Assembly: GCA_903772945.1 (NCBI GenBank)
Contig: CAICTM010000894.1
Coordinates: 1-43,533, forward strand
From: Seminavis robusta
Lineage: Eukaryota; Bacillariophyta; Bacillariophyceae; Naviculales; Naviculaceae
DNA length: 43,533 bases
Direction: 5' to 3'
Shown here piece by piece: positions 1 through 9,951 of this stretch. Under the pieces are notes generated by a model, which saw nothing but the letters and a program-made list of their open reading frames with translations, was not told the DNA's origin and made no database searches. The first letter of the stretch is position 1; every line of letters starts with the position of its first letter. The translations under genes were made by a program, and so were the position numbers.

Positions 1-3000
1 CGTCTATAGGTTCACGGCGAGGATTGAACTGGAAACTGGAAGGGTGGCAGTCCAGAATGGCTCCAAATGCTATTGCTTCATCTTGATCGTCACTTTCACA
101 TTACTAGTTCATTTATATATACGAAGCCAAGACCCTTTCATATCACCTTGGACTTGGTATAAAAAGCACCTGAGATTTGCGTCCTCTGGACAATGGATAA
201 GAAGCGATCCAGAAGCCATCGTAAGTCGATTGGGACATATCTGTGGCAATCAACGCGGACAAGTTCTCTGGCAAGTCAAACTGCTACCAATGTATTTAAA
301 GGGCTCTTTCTCGTTGAAGGTTCATGATCAGCCCTCCGACAATGTTGCTGCTTCTATTTACATCAGCTGCGAAGACAAGAGTGGTTGCTTAGCTTTGCTT
401 TGGAACTAATTTAGAAGGAAGCCCAAAATTAGGAAGAACAGGTAGCTAGATTCTTAGGCTGCGAAGCCAAATGTACTACATGTGGTATCTAAATCTATTT
501 TTGTCTTTGACGGCTTCTTTGAGCCATTACACACCTCGTTGTGTCTTTGGAAGAAAGTCTTTGACAAGACCAGTTAACTAGTCTGTGCCTAAGATAACTT
601 CGGATCAAGGAGTCCAAGCCTGTCCAAGGAGATCCTGTAAGATGAAGCTGGATGAAGGGTTTCTTGGTGTTTGTTTAGGACATACTGTAGATGATGGTCG
701 ATCAATCCAGCTGCAATCGGCGTTAGAGATGATTGATTGCGAGCGAAGCTGCAGTCGATCATACGCTGGTACACTGGTACAAGTGAACCTTGGACCATGG
801 AGTGCCTTGCACCTTGCTTGACCATCATTCAGCATAATGGTACTCGTACTCAGTACGGTAGGGGGCAATGCGACTAATGTGTACTCGTACTCGGAGTACC
901 AGGTACCAGGTACTCAGTACTACGGTATCTATTTTGGCATCTTGTAGAAAAACGTTCCGGCTGATTGAAGACGAGGTCAGTCGTGCAAATCCGAGGCAAA
1001 GCCGAGGGTGCACGGCTGACCGTGGTCGCAAGGGCGAGGATGGAGGCCAGATCAAGGCGCGAAAGGAGGGCCGAAAGGCCTGGAAGAGCGACGAGATCGC
1101 TGCCGACATTCGAGACCGACAAGAAGCAGGGACGTCATTTGTATGTAATCTGTCCAATCCATTTCCAAGGATACAGGAGGAAGCAACAGGAACACAGGAG
1201 CGCCATGGTCGTCCTTTTTACTACTAGTAGAAGCTGCGGCGACGGTTGTTTTGTTGTTGTTTCGTACTCTGAGCTCTGAGTACCAGTACGGTTTACCACT
1301 GCACCACGACTAATCGAATTTCAACGACTACCTTCAGTTTTCATAATGCGAAGCTGTCTTTGTACACTTGTTTATATAGTCAATAAATCCGGCGAAAGCA
1401 AGTTTCAACGTCCATCCAAGATTCAAACAGTAGTCGTTATTTAAAACCTCATAATCCCCGAAAAAGAAGCTTTCCGCTGGTAGAGTTAAAAAGCCAGCCT
1501 TGCCATAACGCTCTCTCAAATTTAACTAGGTAAATCTAGTGAAGTTATTTCCGGTGAGTATTGTTCTCTTAGTGAAATCCGAGGAAATGGGCGGACAGAT
1601 TACACTTCAACCTTTCTACTTGGAATCTCTATGTCTCTTGATCACCCTACAAATTCAGGTTTAAATCATGAGGCCCTAGGACAAATCATAGAACCATCTA
1701 TTCCGAGTACTCCTCTTAGATAGTAAGTACTCTGAGTAACCATTTACTTGGGGCGTCCGACATGTTCTTTGCATTCGACATTCGACACTTCTGGAACTTG
1801 CCGTCCCTTGCAACTGCAAAGTAAGCCGATCCCACAATGAGTCCACTTCGCCTGCGGCAAGCGGTACCCCAGCTCTGCCTTTACGTAGAGTACCGGTACT
1901 AATAGGCAGTAGAGCGAGCTGCTGGACGATATCCAGGCTACCGGTAGCTACTATGGTAGAGTCGTACCAGTACCGGTAGTACGTAGGCGTCCAGGTGGCC
2001 ACTAAAACTTTTGAACTTTGCGTTTCGCTTTGAGAGACACGAGTCGAGTCGAGCCGAGTCGTCACCGAACCGTTCTATGATGGTAGGTGATCGGTTGCTT
2101 GCTCATTGCTCAATGCTTCAATGCTTTGCCTACCGGTACAGTACCGTACCAGAGGGTCACCTCCGCGTAGATAGCAACCAAAAGCATCTACGAGTTGGTT
2201 TCTTGAATAGAAAAAATGTATGAATGTTTGAAAAACTCCTGTGCATGCTCTCATCTCTCATGCTCTCCTCTCTTCACCTGTCTTCTGTCTTGGATTCTGA
2301 GAGCCGAAGACCAAATGCTCAAGGTGTTCTCACCAGAAAGATACACGGGTGAGCCAGGCTCTTTTTTTTGCAAACAAAACTATTATGTACACGTTTCATC
2401 CCCTCTTGACAGGACTTCGGTGGCGCTCGTGCTCGGACTGAGCCCTATGTCGCCACAACCAACACTTGCCTAACTCTACTGATACTAGCTACCAGCTAGA
2501 GCTTACTAGCAACCGTAGGCCACGAGCATTCTTGCGAAATTACTTGTAGGATGTTTGTTGGCGAGGTGCATGCAGCTGGTACCACCATGTACTAGCTAGC
2601 TGCAGCAAGTACCAGGTAGGTAGTACCAAACCATAGTTTGATACAACAATAATCCATTGTCAGACTACTAGCCAGATCCGGATTGGATTCAGTTGCGAAT
2701 TCATAGAGTGGTTCGTGGTGCACTTGTGCACTTGGATACTCTTGGAGCTCTCTTATACTCTTGGATCAGGACTCTTCTCATCATGTTCCAGGATGCCAAC
2801 TTCCCACGTGTTCAGCAATGAAGGGGTTCGCTTGGTGAACTGTTCTCTCTGCATGTGCGTGTTCTCTTCGTAGTAGACTCTTTTCTTGTCCTGGCTTGTA
2901 GCTGGCTTGTACGGTATGATAATAGCGCTGGCTGGCAGGTAGCGAGCTAGATCTATGGCGATGTACCGGCATCCTGTCTTGTTGTGCTCAGTCCCAGCAA

Positions 3001-3856
3001 TAAACGGTACTCCTTGCAATGCCTTCTAGTAGTAATCTGCTTCGAGGAGTGTTGTTCCCACGATGGCTGAACATCACGGCAGCCAGGTGGCTTCCTCGTC
3101 CGGTGGGGCTCTCAGCTTGGCTGCTTTCAGGACTTGCCTTCCCCGAAACAGGGGACCATCGCTACGTTGGTTTGGTGGGCAAGTTCACCGCACGCAATGC
3201 TTTCCTTCCGGGGGAAATATATTTGGCTGGAGGAGGAGACCATGATAAAAACATCCAGCCGGAAGGGAACGGAATTGAATCACCATGGGTGGAGCAATGC
3301 AAACCAAGCAATGAACACACATCGCTGAATCAAAAAACGCAGAAACAACTGGCTGGGGATCCTTTTAGATTGCAGATGGATTGACTAACCAGCCAACGCA
3401 CATGGAGGATCCTTTCGTTTCAAGCAACTTGGTGCGACGCATAAAACCTGACTTCAAACCTTAGATAACACAAAGTCTGCCTAGCTATGCCTTGGCTTCG
3501 TGACATCAGTTTTAGAGTACACTCCAAGCAAGAAACAAGTAGATTGCCCACCGGTTTGTTCATCGGACAACCCATCCAGCTCTCAGCACCTGAACGGTGC
3601 GTGGGAGAGGCTGTTGAGCCTCGATTTTGAACCAAATGGTGCCGGAGACTAGCAAAATGACTGGTACCGTATGGTACCGGTACAGAGCACAGGAATGAGA
3701 ATGACAGGGGAAAGGCCACCTCGCAGGAGATAATATAAAGCAGCAGCGCTGACATTACATCACACCAGAATGAATCAGGTTGAGCCCCCGCGCCGCCTGT
3801 TTTCGGTTCGGCTTCAGATCGTACCGGTACATGGTACCGTACGTGCAAGCGTGCCC
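1..3856. other. Intergenic, no supported gene
   Basis: No ORF here shows a recognisable domain or a convincing splice pattern. The longest are 121 aa at 44-409 (+), 121 aa at 3019-3384 (+) and 142 aa at 3420-3848 (-); all have atypical composition. A hydrophobic stretch near residues 10-25 of the first could be a membrane anchor, but the frame is otherwise unremarkable. The stretch is rich in short palindromic words built from GTAC and CCGG (for example around 840-930, 1880-1990, 2130-2150 and 3660-3690) and has a run of GAGTC-type repeats near 2038-2062. Confidence 0.6.
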
Positions 3857-3859
3857 CAG

Positions 3860-4192
3860 GAAGGCAGCCGATTAGGCCTTAACCCTAGCATATGCTCGAT
3901 TCGCTAAAAATACGCACTCCCGTAAGTCGCGTGAAGTCGTTCGCGATTCGCGCTAAGTCGCGCTGCGCGACTTGGAAAGTCGTTCGCGACTCGCGCTAAG
4001 TCGCGCTGCGCGACTTGTAAATACTAGCAATTTAACTAAGAAAGTCGCGGGAAGTCGCGGTGAAGTCGCGCCATTTGTTCTATTCGCGTTGTGCGAATCG
4101 CGGGAAACTCGCGGTAAGTCGCGCAGCGCGAATAGGAACGACTTTCAGCGATCCGGCACAAGCCAACCCTACCTCTAAAATCGGCTGCCTTC
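3860..4192. mobile_element. MITE-like element with 14-bp terminal inverted repeats
   Basis: The ends are exact inverted copies: GAAGGCAGCCGATT at 3860-3873 and its complement at 4179-4192. CAG flanks both sides (3857-3859 and 4193-4195) and could be a 3-bp target duplication. The interior has no coding capacity. It consists of degenerate repeats of GTCGCG/CGCGAC, including two copies of a 19-bp near-perfect palindrome (AAGTCGCGC-T-GCGCGACTT) at 3955-3973 and 3998-4016, 43 bp apart. Size, lack of an ORF and inverted ends fit a non-autonomous DNA transposon. The superfamily cannot be assigned from this one copy. Confidence 0.6.
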
Positions 4193-4323
4193 CAGGAACA
4201 CTCCCGATAAAGCCTTTTGAAAGATATATATGACCTCTTCTGGTCTTAAATCATATAGCCTAAATGACAGAAGAAAGTTTCCCGACAATGTCCCGACATT
4301 GCGGACATTTTCCGACAAATGCA

Positions 4324-4641
4324 GACATTCTCATACAAACGCCGACATTCTCGTACAAACGCCGACATTTTCCGACATGAGTTTCTACTTTTCCGACATT
4401 GACGATTAGAACGGATGACCGCTTTCCAAAACGGACGGAACTCGCTGAATGAGTCTTATGTGGTACAAGAACGCTGATACTTATAAATCCCCGACTGAGT
4501 TTAAGTAAGCAAAACGGACAACTGACTTAATCGTAAATGTCGGCAAAATGTCTGAGAAACCTTCCGACAAAATGCCGACATTTTCCGACATTCTCATACA
4601 AACTCCGACATTCTCGTACAAACGCCGACATTTTCCGACAT
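4324..4641. repeat. Two-copy 55-bp direct repeat of GACATT units
   Basis: The 55-bp blocks at 4324-4378 and 4587-4641 differ at one base and start 263 bp apart. Each is built from smaller units ending in CCGACATT, joined by CTCATACAAAC or CTCGTACAAAC. More isolated CCGACATT words occur at 4276-4320, 4390-4402, 4563-4585 and 4650-4663, so the whole 4270-4670 stretch is a degenerate minisatellite-like region. No ORF runs through it. Confidence 0.75.
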
Positions 4642-5721
4642 CCTCTCAGAATTCCGACATTCACGATTAAGTAGTTTCATGCTCTATGACTTATAGGCTT
4701 ATAATACGGTCATTTCGTACATAAAGGCTTTTATCGTGAGTGTTCCAGGTAATCCAGCAGATGCCCTTCAATGGTACCAATATCCCTGAGCGACTACGCC
4801 GGAGTCAGCACAAGAGAGAGAGAGAGAGAGAGAGAGACGCAAGGGTTTACCAGGGAAGAAATGCCCTCTGGATAGCTACGAGGACTGCGGCCGGAAATCG
4901 CGGATTGCTTAACTTCCAGGCAGCAGGCAGCCAAGAAACGATCGGTGGTGGTGCGAGATACTCTGACAGTACTGGTACAGTACTCTATTAATAACAACCA
5001 AGATAGCAATCATGCTGCAACATGGCAGGCTAAACCCACGTTTCAAAACGACTTTTCCCAGCACACGCAGCTATGGCTCTCGCGATGACATCCCTGCCCA
5101 CCACTCTCACAGCCCCTTACGGGTACGAAGCTTGCTTTTAAAATGAAGCCAACGAGCGAGCGAGCAGCACCACCAGGATAAAGAAGCCAAGAGACAAAGG
5201 GATACCCCAGAACCATGTAAAGGGCTGAGAGATACTAGAAGATACTTGGTACAGGTGTTCCCCCGTAAGTTAAAAGACAGGTCTGGTAGTATCATTGCGT
5301 CTTGACGGCAAACATGCTCGAATGCCAGCTTGCCAGGAGCAAGCTTTGGGGTTCCCGGTGGTACTATGATACCGGTATGCAGCTAGCTTGGGTGCGAAAT
5401 TATTGTTGCTCTGAAGTACGTGCATGTACATATCAGGCACAGCGGTATATACTAGTACAGGTACTTCTACCACGGAGAATAGATTGAAGGTTGAAACAAA
5501 ATGCCCGTAGCGTCGCCGACCTCTCAGGACAATACTAAAGAAATTGAAATGTCGAATTCTAGCTAGCTAATGTATGTTCTTAGAGAGGAGGACCTGATTG
5601 CATGCGTGATGTAGCGACTGTTGTGCTATAATATAAGTTTTAAGTTTCTGTAGCTTTTTGTTTCGATTGGAATGATGGTTCGTTTGTCGAAACCCCCCTA
5701 AATGTATGTGTCTTTCTATTA
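4642..5721. other. Intergenic, no supported gene
   Basis: Beyond the GACATT repeats, the stretch holds a (GA)n microsatellite at about 4813-4837 and scattered GTAC palindromes (for example 4970-4985). The short ORFs overlapping it are low complexity. Nothing else is visible, apart from the likely 3' untranslated region of the minus-strand gene ending at 5722. Confidence 0.55.
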
Positions 5722-6345
5722 TTATTCGACGACAGTCTCCATGGAAGGGACACTGCGGCAACTTCGCCAGGACGATGCCCGATCCACACTTCGACGACGA
5801 AAGTCTAACTTGTGTTGTTGTCGTCCATTAGTATGATTGGAACACGAAGATCCTGCACTGGAGCTGCGTGTCAACTTTGGAACCGGGACGAGTCCAATCC
5901 CTGGCACAATAAACGGGACGCAGGCGGGAGCTGATTTGCGGACTTGACGCACCAGCGTGGCAGCGCAGTCTGGATTGCTGTGATCACTCCAGGAGAGCTC
6001 GGACGATGATGAGGAGCAGTCTTCCTGTTGTTGTTGTTGTTCCCAAAGACCGTTGCTGGTGGAAGACGTTGTAAGTGACGAAGAACAAGAGGATCTCCAC
6101 GAGAATGATGATGATGAATCTCTTCGTGAATTCTTGGATGGTCGACCAGAGGTCGCAGATGAGGGGATCACGCCCATTCCAGGCACATACAATGTCATGT
6201 TGGTGATATCAGAGGGAGACATGGGAGGTATGATAAAACAAGGAGGTTTTGGATTGTGAGATTCTTTGAAAAGCGAAGTGGAAGCTGATGTCTTCAAGTT
6301 GCTGTGTTGCAATCTGGCGAGGGTTGTAGATTCTTCCTTTGGCAC
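5722..6345 (-). CDS. Ser-rich hypothetical protein with duplicated VPG motif
   Basis: This single-exon ORF of 207 aa starts at the ATG at 6345. I do not recognise a family. About a quarter of residues are Ser, with a short Gln run near the middle (residues about 104-108). A motif is duplicated: YVPGMGVIPSSATSGR near residues 53-68 and IVPGIGLVPVPKLTRSSS near 146-163, each followed by a Ser-rich segment and a WRS tripeptide (SFSWRSS and ASSWRS). The duplication, and many Arg-x-x-Ser sites that could be kinase targets, argue for a real but largely disordered protein. No signal peptide or membrane segment is visible. The antisense frame at 6053-6259 mirrors its Ser codons and is taken as a shadow. 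The protein could be regulatory, but its function is unknown. Confidence 0.55.
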   Translation of the reverse strand: MPKEESTTLARLQHSNLKTSASTSLFKESHNPKPPCFIIPPMSPSDITNMTLYVPGMGVIPSSATSGRPSKNSRRDSSSSFSWRSSCSSSLTTSSTSNGLWEQQQQQEDCSSSSSELSWSDHSNPDCAATLVRQVRKSAPACVPFIVPGIGLVPVPKLTRSSSAGSSCSNHTNGRQQHKLDFRRRSVDRASSWRSCRSVPSMETVVE

Positions 6346-7689
6346 TCTGAGAACAATCAGTGTTCCAATCCAAATGCCGCCACCCGAATACGAATAGACA
6401 CGATTGTGGTGAAAGCTGTGGCGACGGAAATGAGGGGAACGACAGACACGGAAAGCAGAAGCCTCTTAACCTCATCAAAACCACCAATGTCTGAGGGGCA
6501 CGTCCTAACCCTCATTTTTCTCCAAAGAAGTGACCAAAGACTGTCAGGCAATTAATGTCACTGATTTTGATTTAACAGTTTCCACACTGGAAAGAATCCG
6601 GATGACCTGCGGGAGCTGTGACTACACAGACACGCGGCAAGTGGCATCACATTCTCCAGACAGCGACTCTTTATGCTGCCTGCATGGACACCAGTATGCA
6701 TGCATGTATCATACATGTACTGGTAGTACATTCGTATTCGGAACGGCTCCCAAATTCTACCACCACTTGGAGCTATGCATACCGGTAGCTAGCTAGTGGC
6801 AATGCCAGCATGCCACTTGCCAGTACTAGTACTCTGGTACCACCGAGAAGATTTTTTTCTTACTTAGGTTTCGTAAACTGTCAACAATAATCTAAGAAAG
6901 CACATCCAGTGAGACTATTTAGTTGGGGATGGGTGGAGATGAGGCTCTTTTGGTGCGACTGCTGGACTTGGACAATATCGTAGCTAGCGCAGTACCGGTA
7001 GCACTGTAGCATCCTTCACTTACTTGTTGCTGGCTAGCCAGACAAGAAAAATTGAGAGGGTTCGCTCCCCATAGTCTCCCTGGAATTGGTTTCTAAAGTG
7101 GGGCTAATCCAACCGTCCCCATCACCTCCATGCCTCACACTTCTGTCCTTTTCTCTTGGAGGTGCCATCATTGCCTACTCACTCGCTAGTGCGTAAAAGA
7201 CACAGGAAAGCCTAGTATGGTGTGCTCCAGACTATCCAGATGGTACCGTAGCAGGAAGCTTTGTACAGTGGTGGAGTGCCGCCGACAAAAGCAAATGTCT
7301 AAATGTTGGGCTTCTTCCTCTTGCCAACTTCGGTAGCCACTGGCCACACCACAATAACAAGTTCACAGAAGAGGATTACAAGTCTCCACCTATCGGACGA
7401 AAAGGCCATTCAAGAACCAACTTAAAGTAGTTTGTTTCGTTTGGGAGGTTTCATCTGCGGTACCGTACTTCGACTGCTGCCTTGCATGGATAGCTATAGT
7501 CCAAAGAACTGGAAGCTTGCTGTCCTGGACCCAAGCACGTCCTCTGTGCCAAGCTTCCCAAACAGAAAGTTGCTCCCTTTGTTTTCTGGAGACCACAGCC
7601 AGATTGGTCAATCTCCAAACGATTGCTTGGTGCTGTCGAGTCATTGTTACTTGTTGCTTTGTGTGCAGGCTCCTTGCACTTCTGTCACT
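6346..7689. other. Intergenic, no supported gene
   Basis: ORFs of 60-108 aa on both strands show no domain. The stretch carries GTAC/CTAG-type palindromes (for example 6778-6835). It lies between the 5' end of the Ser-rich gene and the 3' end of the TenI-like pseudogene. Confidence 0.5.
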
Positions 7690-8470
7690 AGCCAGTTACC
7701 TGTGTCTTTGGCCTGGAGGAGGGTCCGGATATTCGCCACACCACTGCCCTCCCATTGACACTGGTTCAGCGCAATACTGGACAGGCGCAGTTGATTGCTT
7801 GCCTTGTTTGCCCTGGTGGCAACTTGGGGTCCTTCTGGCTAGGCCATTTGTAGTCTTTTCTGGATGAGTTTTTTGTAGACTAGTATGTTCCCATAAAGAA
7901 ATAGTCAGGTTTGCACCGGCACGTTTCCAGTGCCTCTTGGGACGAGACAATCGAATGCACAGAGGTCTCAATGAGAGGTTGTGCTTTAACGCATTGTCGA
8001 ATCGCAGGTACCACCGGTATCCTGTGTTGATGCGATTCTTTCACATGAACACCATGGGGACCGCCCTCAATAGCAGCATCGAACCAATCACTTGTGGCAA
8101 CAATACGAACATCGTTTCGCTCTGATTTGTTTGCAAAAAAGCAAGTGTCGACGTTTGATGGCCCGTTGTCGCTGGCAACATCGACAGATATCAGATTCAC
8201 TCCAGTAACTGAAAGGACTTTCTCCAGCACTGCCAGAGTTTGGGTGCATGACTTGCACAAGAGTCTGGTTCTATGACCATGGCCAAGAAAGGAGGTTCTT
8301 GATCAAACAAAACCGACGGATTCGAAGATGATGGGGTGGGAGTTGTCAATCCAAAGCAACGGGAAGGAGCGAGCTGCATGTAGACACCTCCAACCAAGTC
8401 CAAAACATGAACTATCTCTGAAACCAAATCAAAGGGCGCATTTGTCAGTGTTTTGCTTCCACTTGCATTC
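7690..8470 (-). pseudogene. TenI/ThiE-like (thiamine-phosphate synthase fold) pseudogene
   Basis: The minus strand carries pieces of one TenI/ThiE-type TIM-barrel protein in three frames. The N-terminal piece has PPFLAMVIEP (about 8285-8255). The longest piece (8260 to 7883) has a beta-alpha pattern and family hallmarks: GGPHGVHV, then ETSVHSIVSSQEALETC and DYFFMGTY, matching the GADGVHL, GVSxHSxEEA and DYxxxGTxF signatures. A TAG stop at 7882-7880 interrupts it directly after GTY. The expected next motif, THPEK, appears at once in another frame. The C-terminal signature appears in a third frame as GVANIRTLLQAKD (about 7740-7702). Another frame change lies near 8250-8260, and no ATG opens the first piece. 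I infer a decayed copy of an enzyme of thiamine biosynthesis or the related TenI regulators. Introns could explain one break but hardly all three. Confidence 0.7.
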
Positions 8471-8880
8471 CTTTGTTCCAAGGTACCATAGCATACTCAT
8501 ACGCTGTTACACTCACTCGTCATTCGTCATCTCACAAAACTGCCACCTCAAAGAAGCCAGGTTTGGATCCTCAATTAAGCCAGCAGTGTGACAGTTCCAG
8601 ATATTTCACATCTTTCCAGCCAAGCTGGAGCAAGGAAGCCCGTGGTATGGTACGGTAGTCTGCCTGTTGGTGTTGATGCACTGGGCTCGCTGGGTATACG
8701 GTAGCACTAGAGGCAGGACTAGAGGTAGGTAGATCGATCAGCGTCCTTTATGTTTGCTGTTGTGTGTCGTGCCTCAAGCAATGCGGAAAGGGAGCTACCA
8801 GTTGAAATTGTCACCTTGAGGGGCAATCCAACATAGGGCCAAGATGCAGTCATGGGTTTCACGGTTCAAAATTCAATTTA

Positions 8881-9951
8881 TTAGATGTTAAAGGACACCT
8901 TTGCGCATTCCTCCGAGTACTCCCACAACTCCTTGGCCATTTTCTCATTTTTGCCGTTGCGACAAGGTTGGCTCCTTTTGGGAGAACCAAACAGCCAATA
9001 TTTGGGTCCAACGTAGTCTCCGTTCTTGATTTTATCACTGACAACACATTTGAGCAGTGGAAGGCATCCATCGGCAGGGGACTGGGAAAATAGCTTGTTT
9101 TTGATCTTCCAACCCACGTAACTTTCACCGGCCACATTCATCAAGTTGGTATTGGAATAGCCTGGGTGACATGATGCCGTCATGATCTTGGAATCCAAAT
9201 TGACCCCTTTGCTTTTGAGTCTTCGTTCCATCTCTTTGGTAAATAGAACATTGCAGAGTTTGCTGGAGCAATATCGCGTCCAGTAATCTCGGTTTTTTCC
9301 AATACCAAGGGGAAACACCGCATTCCACAGGCAAATATTGAATCCGAAATACCCAATGTCATAGTCTGGTTTCTCCATTTTGTCTTTTGAAAACTTGACT
9401 CCACCCGTTGCGTGAGCAAAGGAGGCATGGTTTACCACTCTGGACTGGCCCTCCGTTTGCATCATTTTATCCCACAGCAGCTGGGTCAGCAAGAAATGAG
9501 CCAGGTGATTGGTTTGAAATTGCACATCAAAGCCATCGGTTGATTTCTGAAAGGGTTGTGCCATGATGCCAGCATTGTTGAGAAGGAAATCCAGGCGCTC
9601 GTATTTGCTGTTGAATGTTTCGGCAAAGGAATGCACCGTGGCAAGATCCATGTTGTCCATGGCAATGACATCCACTTGGGCGTGTGGGTGGTACCCAATG
9701 ACTTCCTCCTTGGCCGCATTGCCTTTGGCGACATTTCGACAAGCCAGCACGACGGTGCATCCTTTTCCCGCCAGGGCGTTTGCCGCCCAGAATCCAAGGC
9801 CGCTGTTTCCACCCGTGACAATGGCAACTTTGCCCGAAAGGTCAGGGATGTTCTTCTCGACCCAAGCATGGTAACGCCTGCTTTTCACGACAACGCCATG
9901 GTCAGCTTCTCCTGACCGGGTAACGACAGTAGCGGTAGCTTCAGCGGCCAT
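8881..9951 (-). CDS. Short-chain dehydrogenase/reductase (retinol dehydrogenase / WWOX-like)
   Basis: This intact 356-aa classical/extended SDR has no intron. The Rossmann dinucleotide-binding motif TGGNSGLG is at residues 46-53, followed by ACRN (70-73), which favours NADP(H) or NAD(H) binding. NNAG is at 125-128, the catalytic Ser is probably S177 (NHAS), and the active site YCSSK has Y227 and K231. A 20-30-residue insertion between the Ser and the Tyr (FSKDKMEKPDYDIGYFG) is like that of the retinol dehydrogenase / WW-domain oxidoreductase / protochlorophyllide-reductase-like subgroup. The start at 9951 leaves about 35 residues before the Rossmann fold and no obvious targeting peptide, so the protein is probably cytosolic. 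The substrate cannot be told from sequence. TATATATATATG overlaps and lies just 5' of the start region. Confidence 0.92.
   Translation of the reverse strand: MAAEATATVVTRSGEADHGVVVKSRRYHAWVEKNIPDLSGKVAIVTGGNSGLGFWAANALAGKGCTVVLACRNVAKGNAAKEEVIGYHPHAQVDVIAMDNMDLATVHSFAETFNSKYERLDFLLNNAGIMAQPFQKSTDGFDVQFQTNHLAHFLLTQLLWDKMMQTEGQSRVVNHASFAHATGGVKFSKDKMEKPDYDIGYFGFNICLWNAVFPLGIGKNRDYWTRYCSSKLCNVLFTKEMERRLKSKGVNLDSKIMTASCHPGYSNTNLMNVAGESYVGWKIKNKLFSQSPADGCLPLLKCVVSDKIKNGDYVGPKYWLFGSPKRSQPCRNGKNEKMAKELWEYSEECAKVSFNI

Noticed and set aside
44..409. 121-aa ORF at the left edge
   Set aside because: One hydrophobic segment but no domain, homology or splice support; it may be part of a gene cut by the window edge, so it is only mentioned in the gap note.
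3420..3848. 142-aa ORF on the minus strand
   Set aside because: Mixed, Cys/Ser-rich composition without a domain, palindromic GTAC words inside the frame and no neighbour or splice support.
4200..4720. A second transposon around the GACATT repeats
   Set aside because: Weak inverted similarity (ATATAGCCTAAATGAC against GACTTATAGGCTTAT) is too imperfect, and no target duplication was found.
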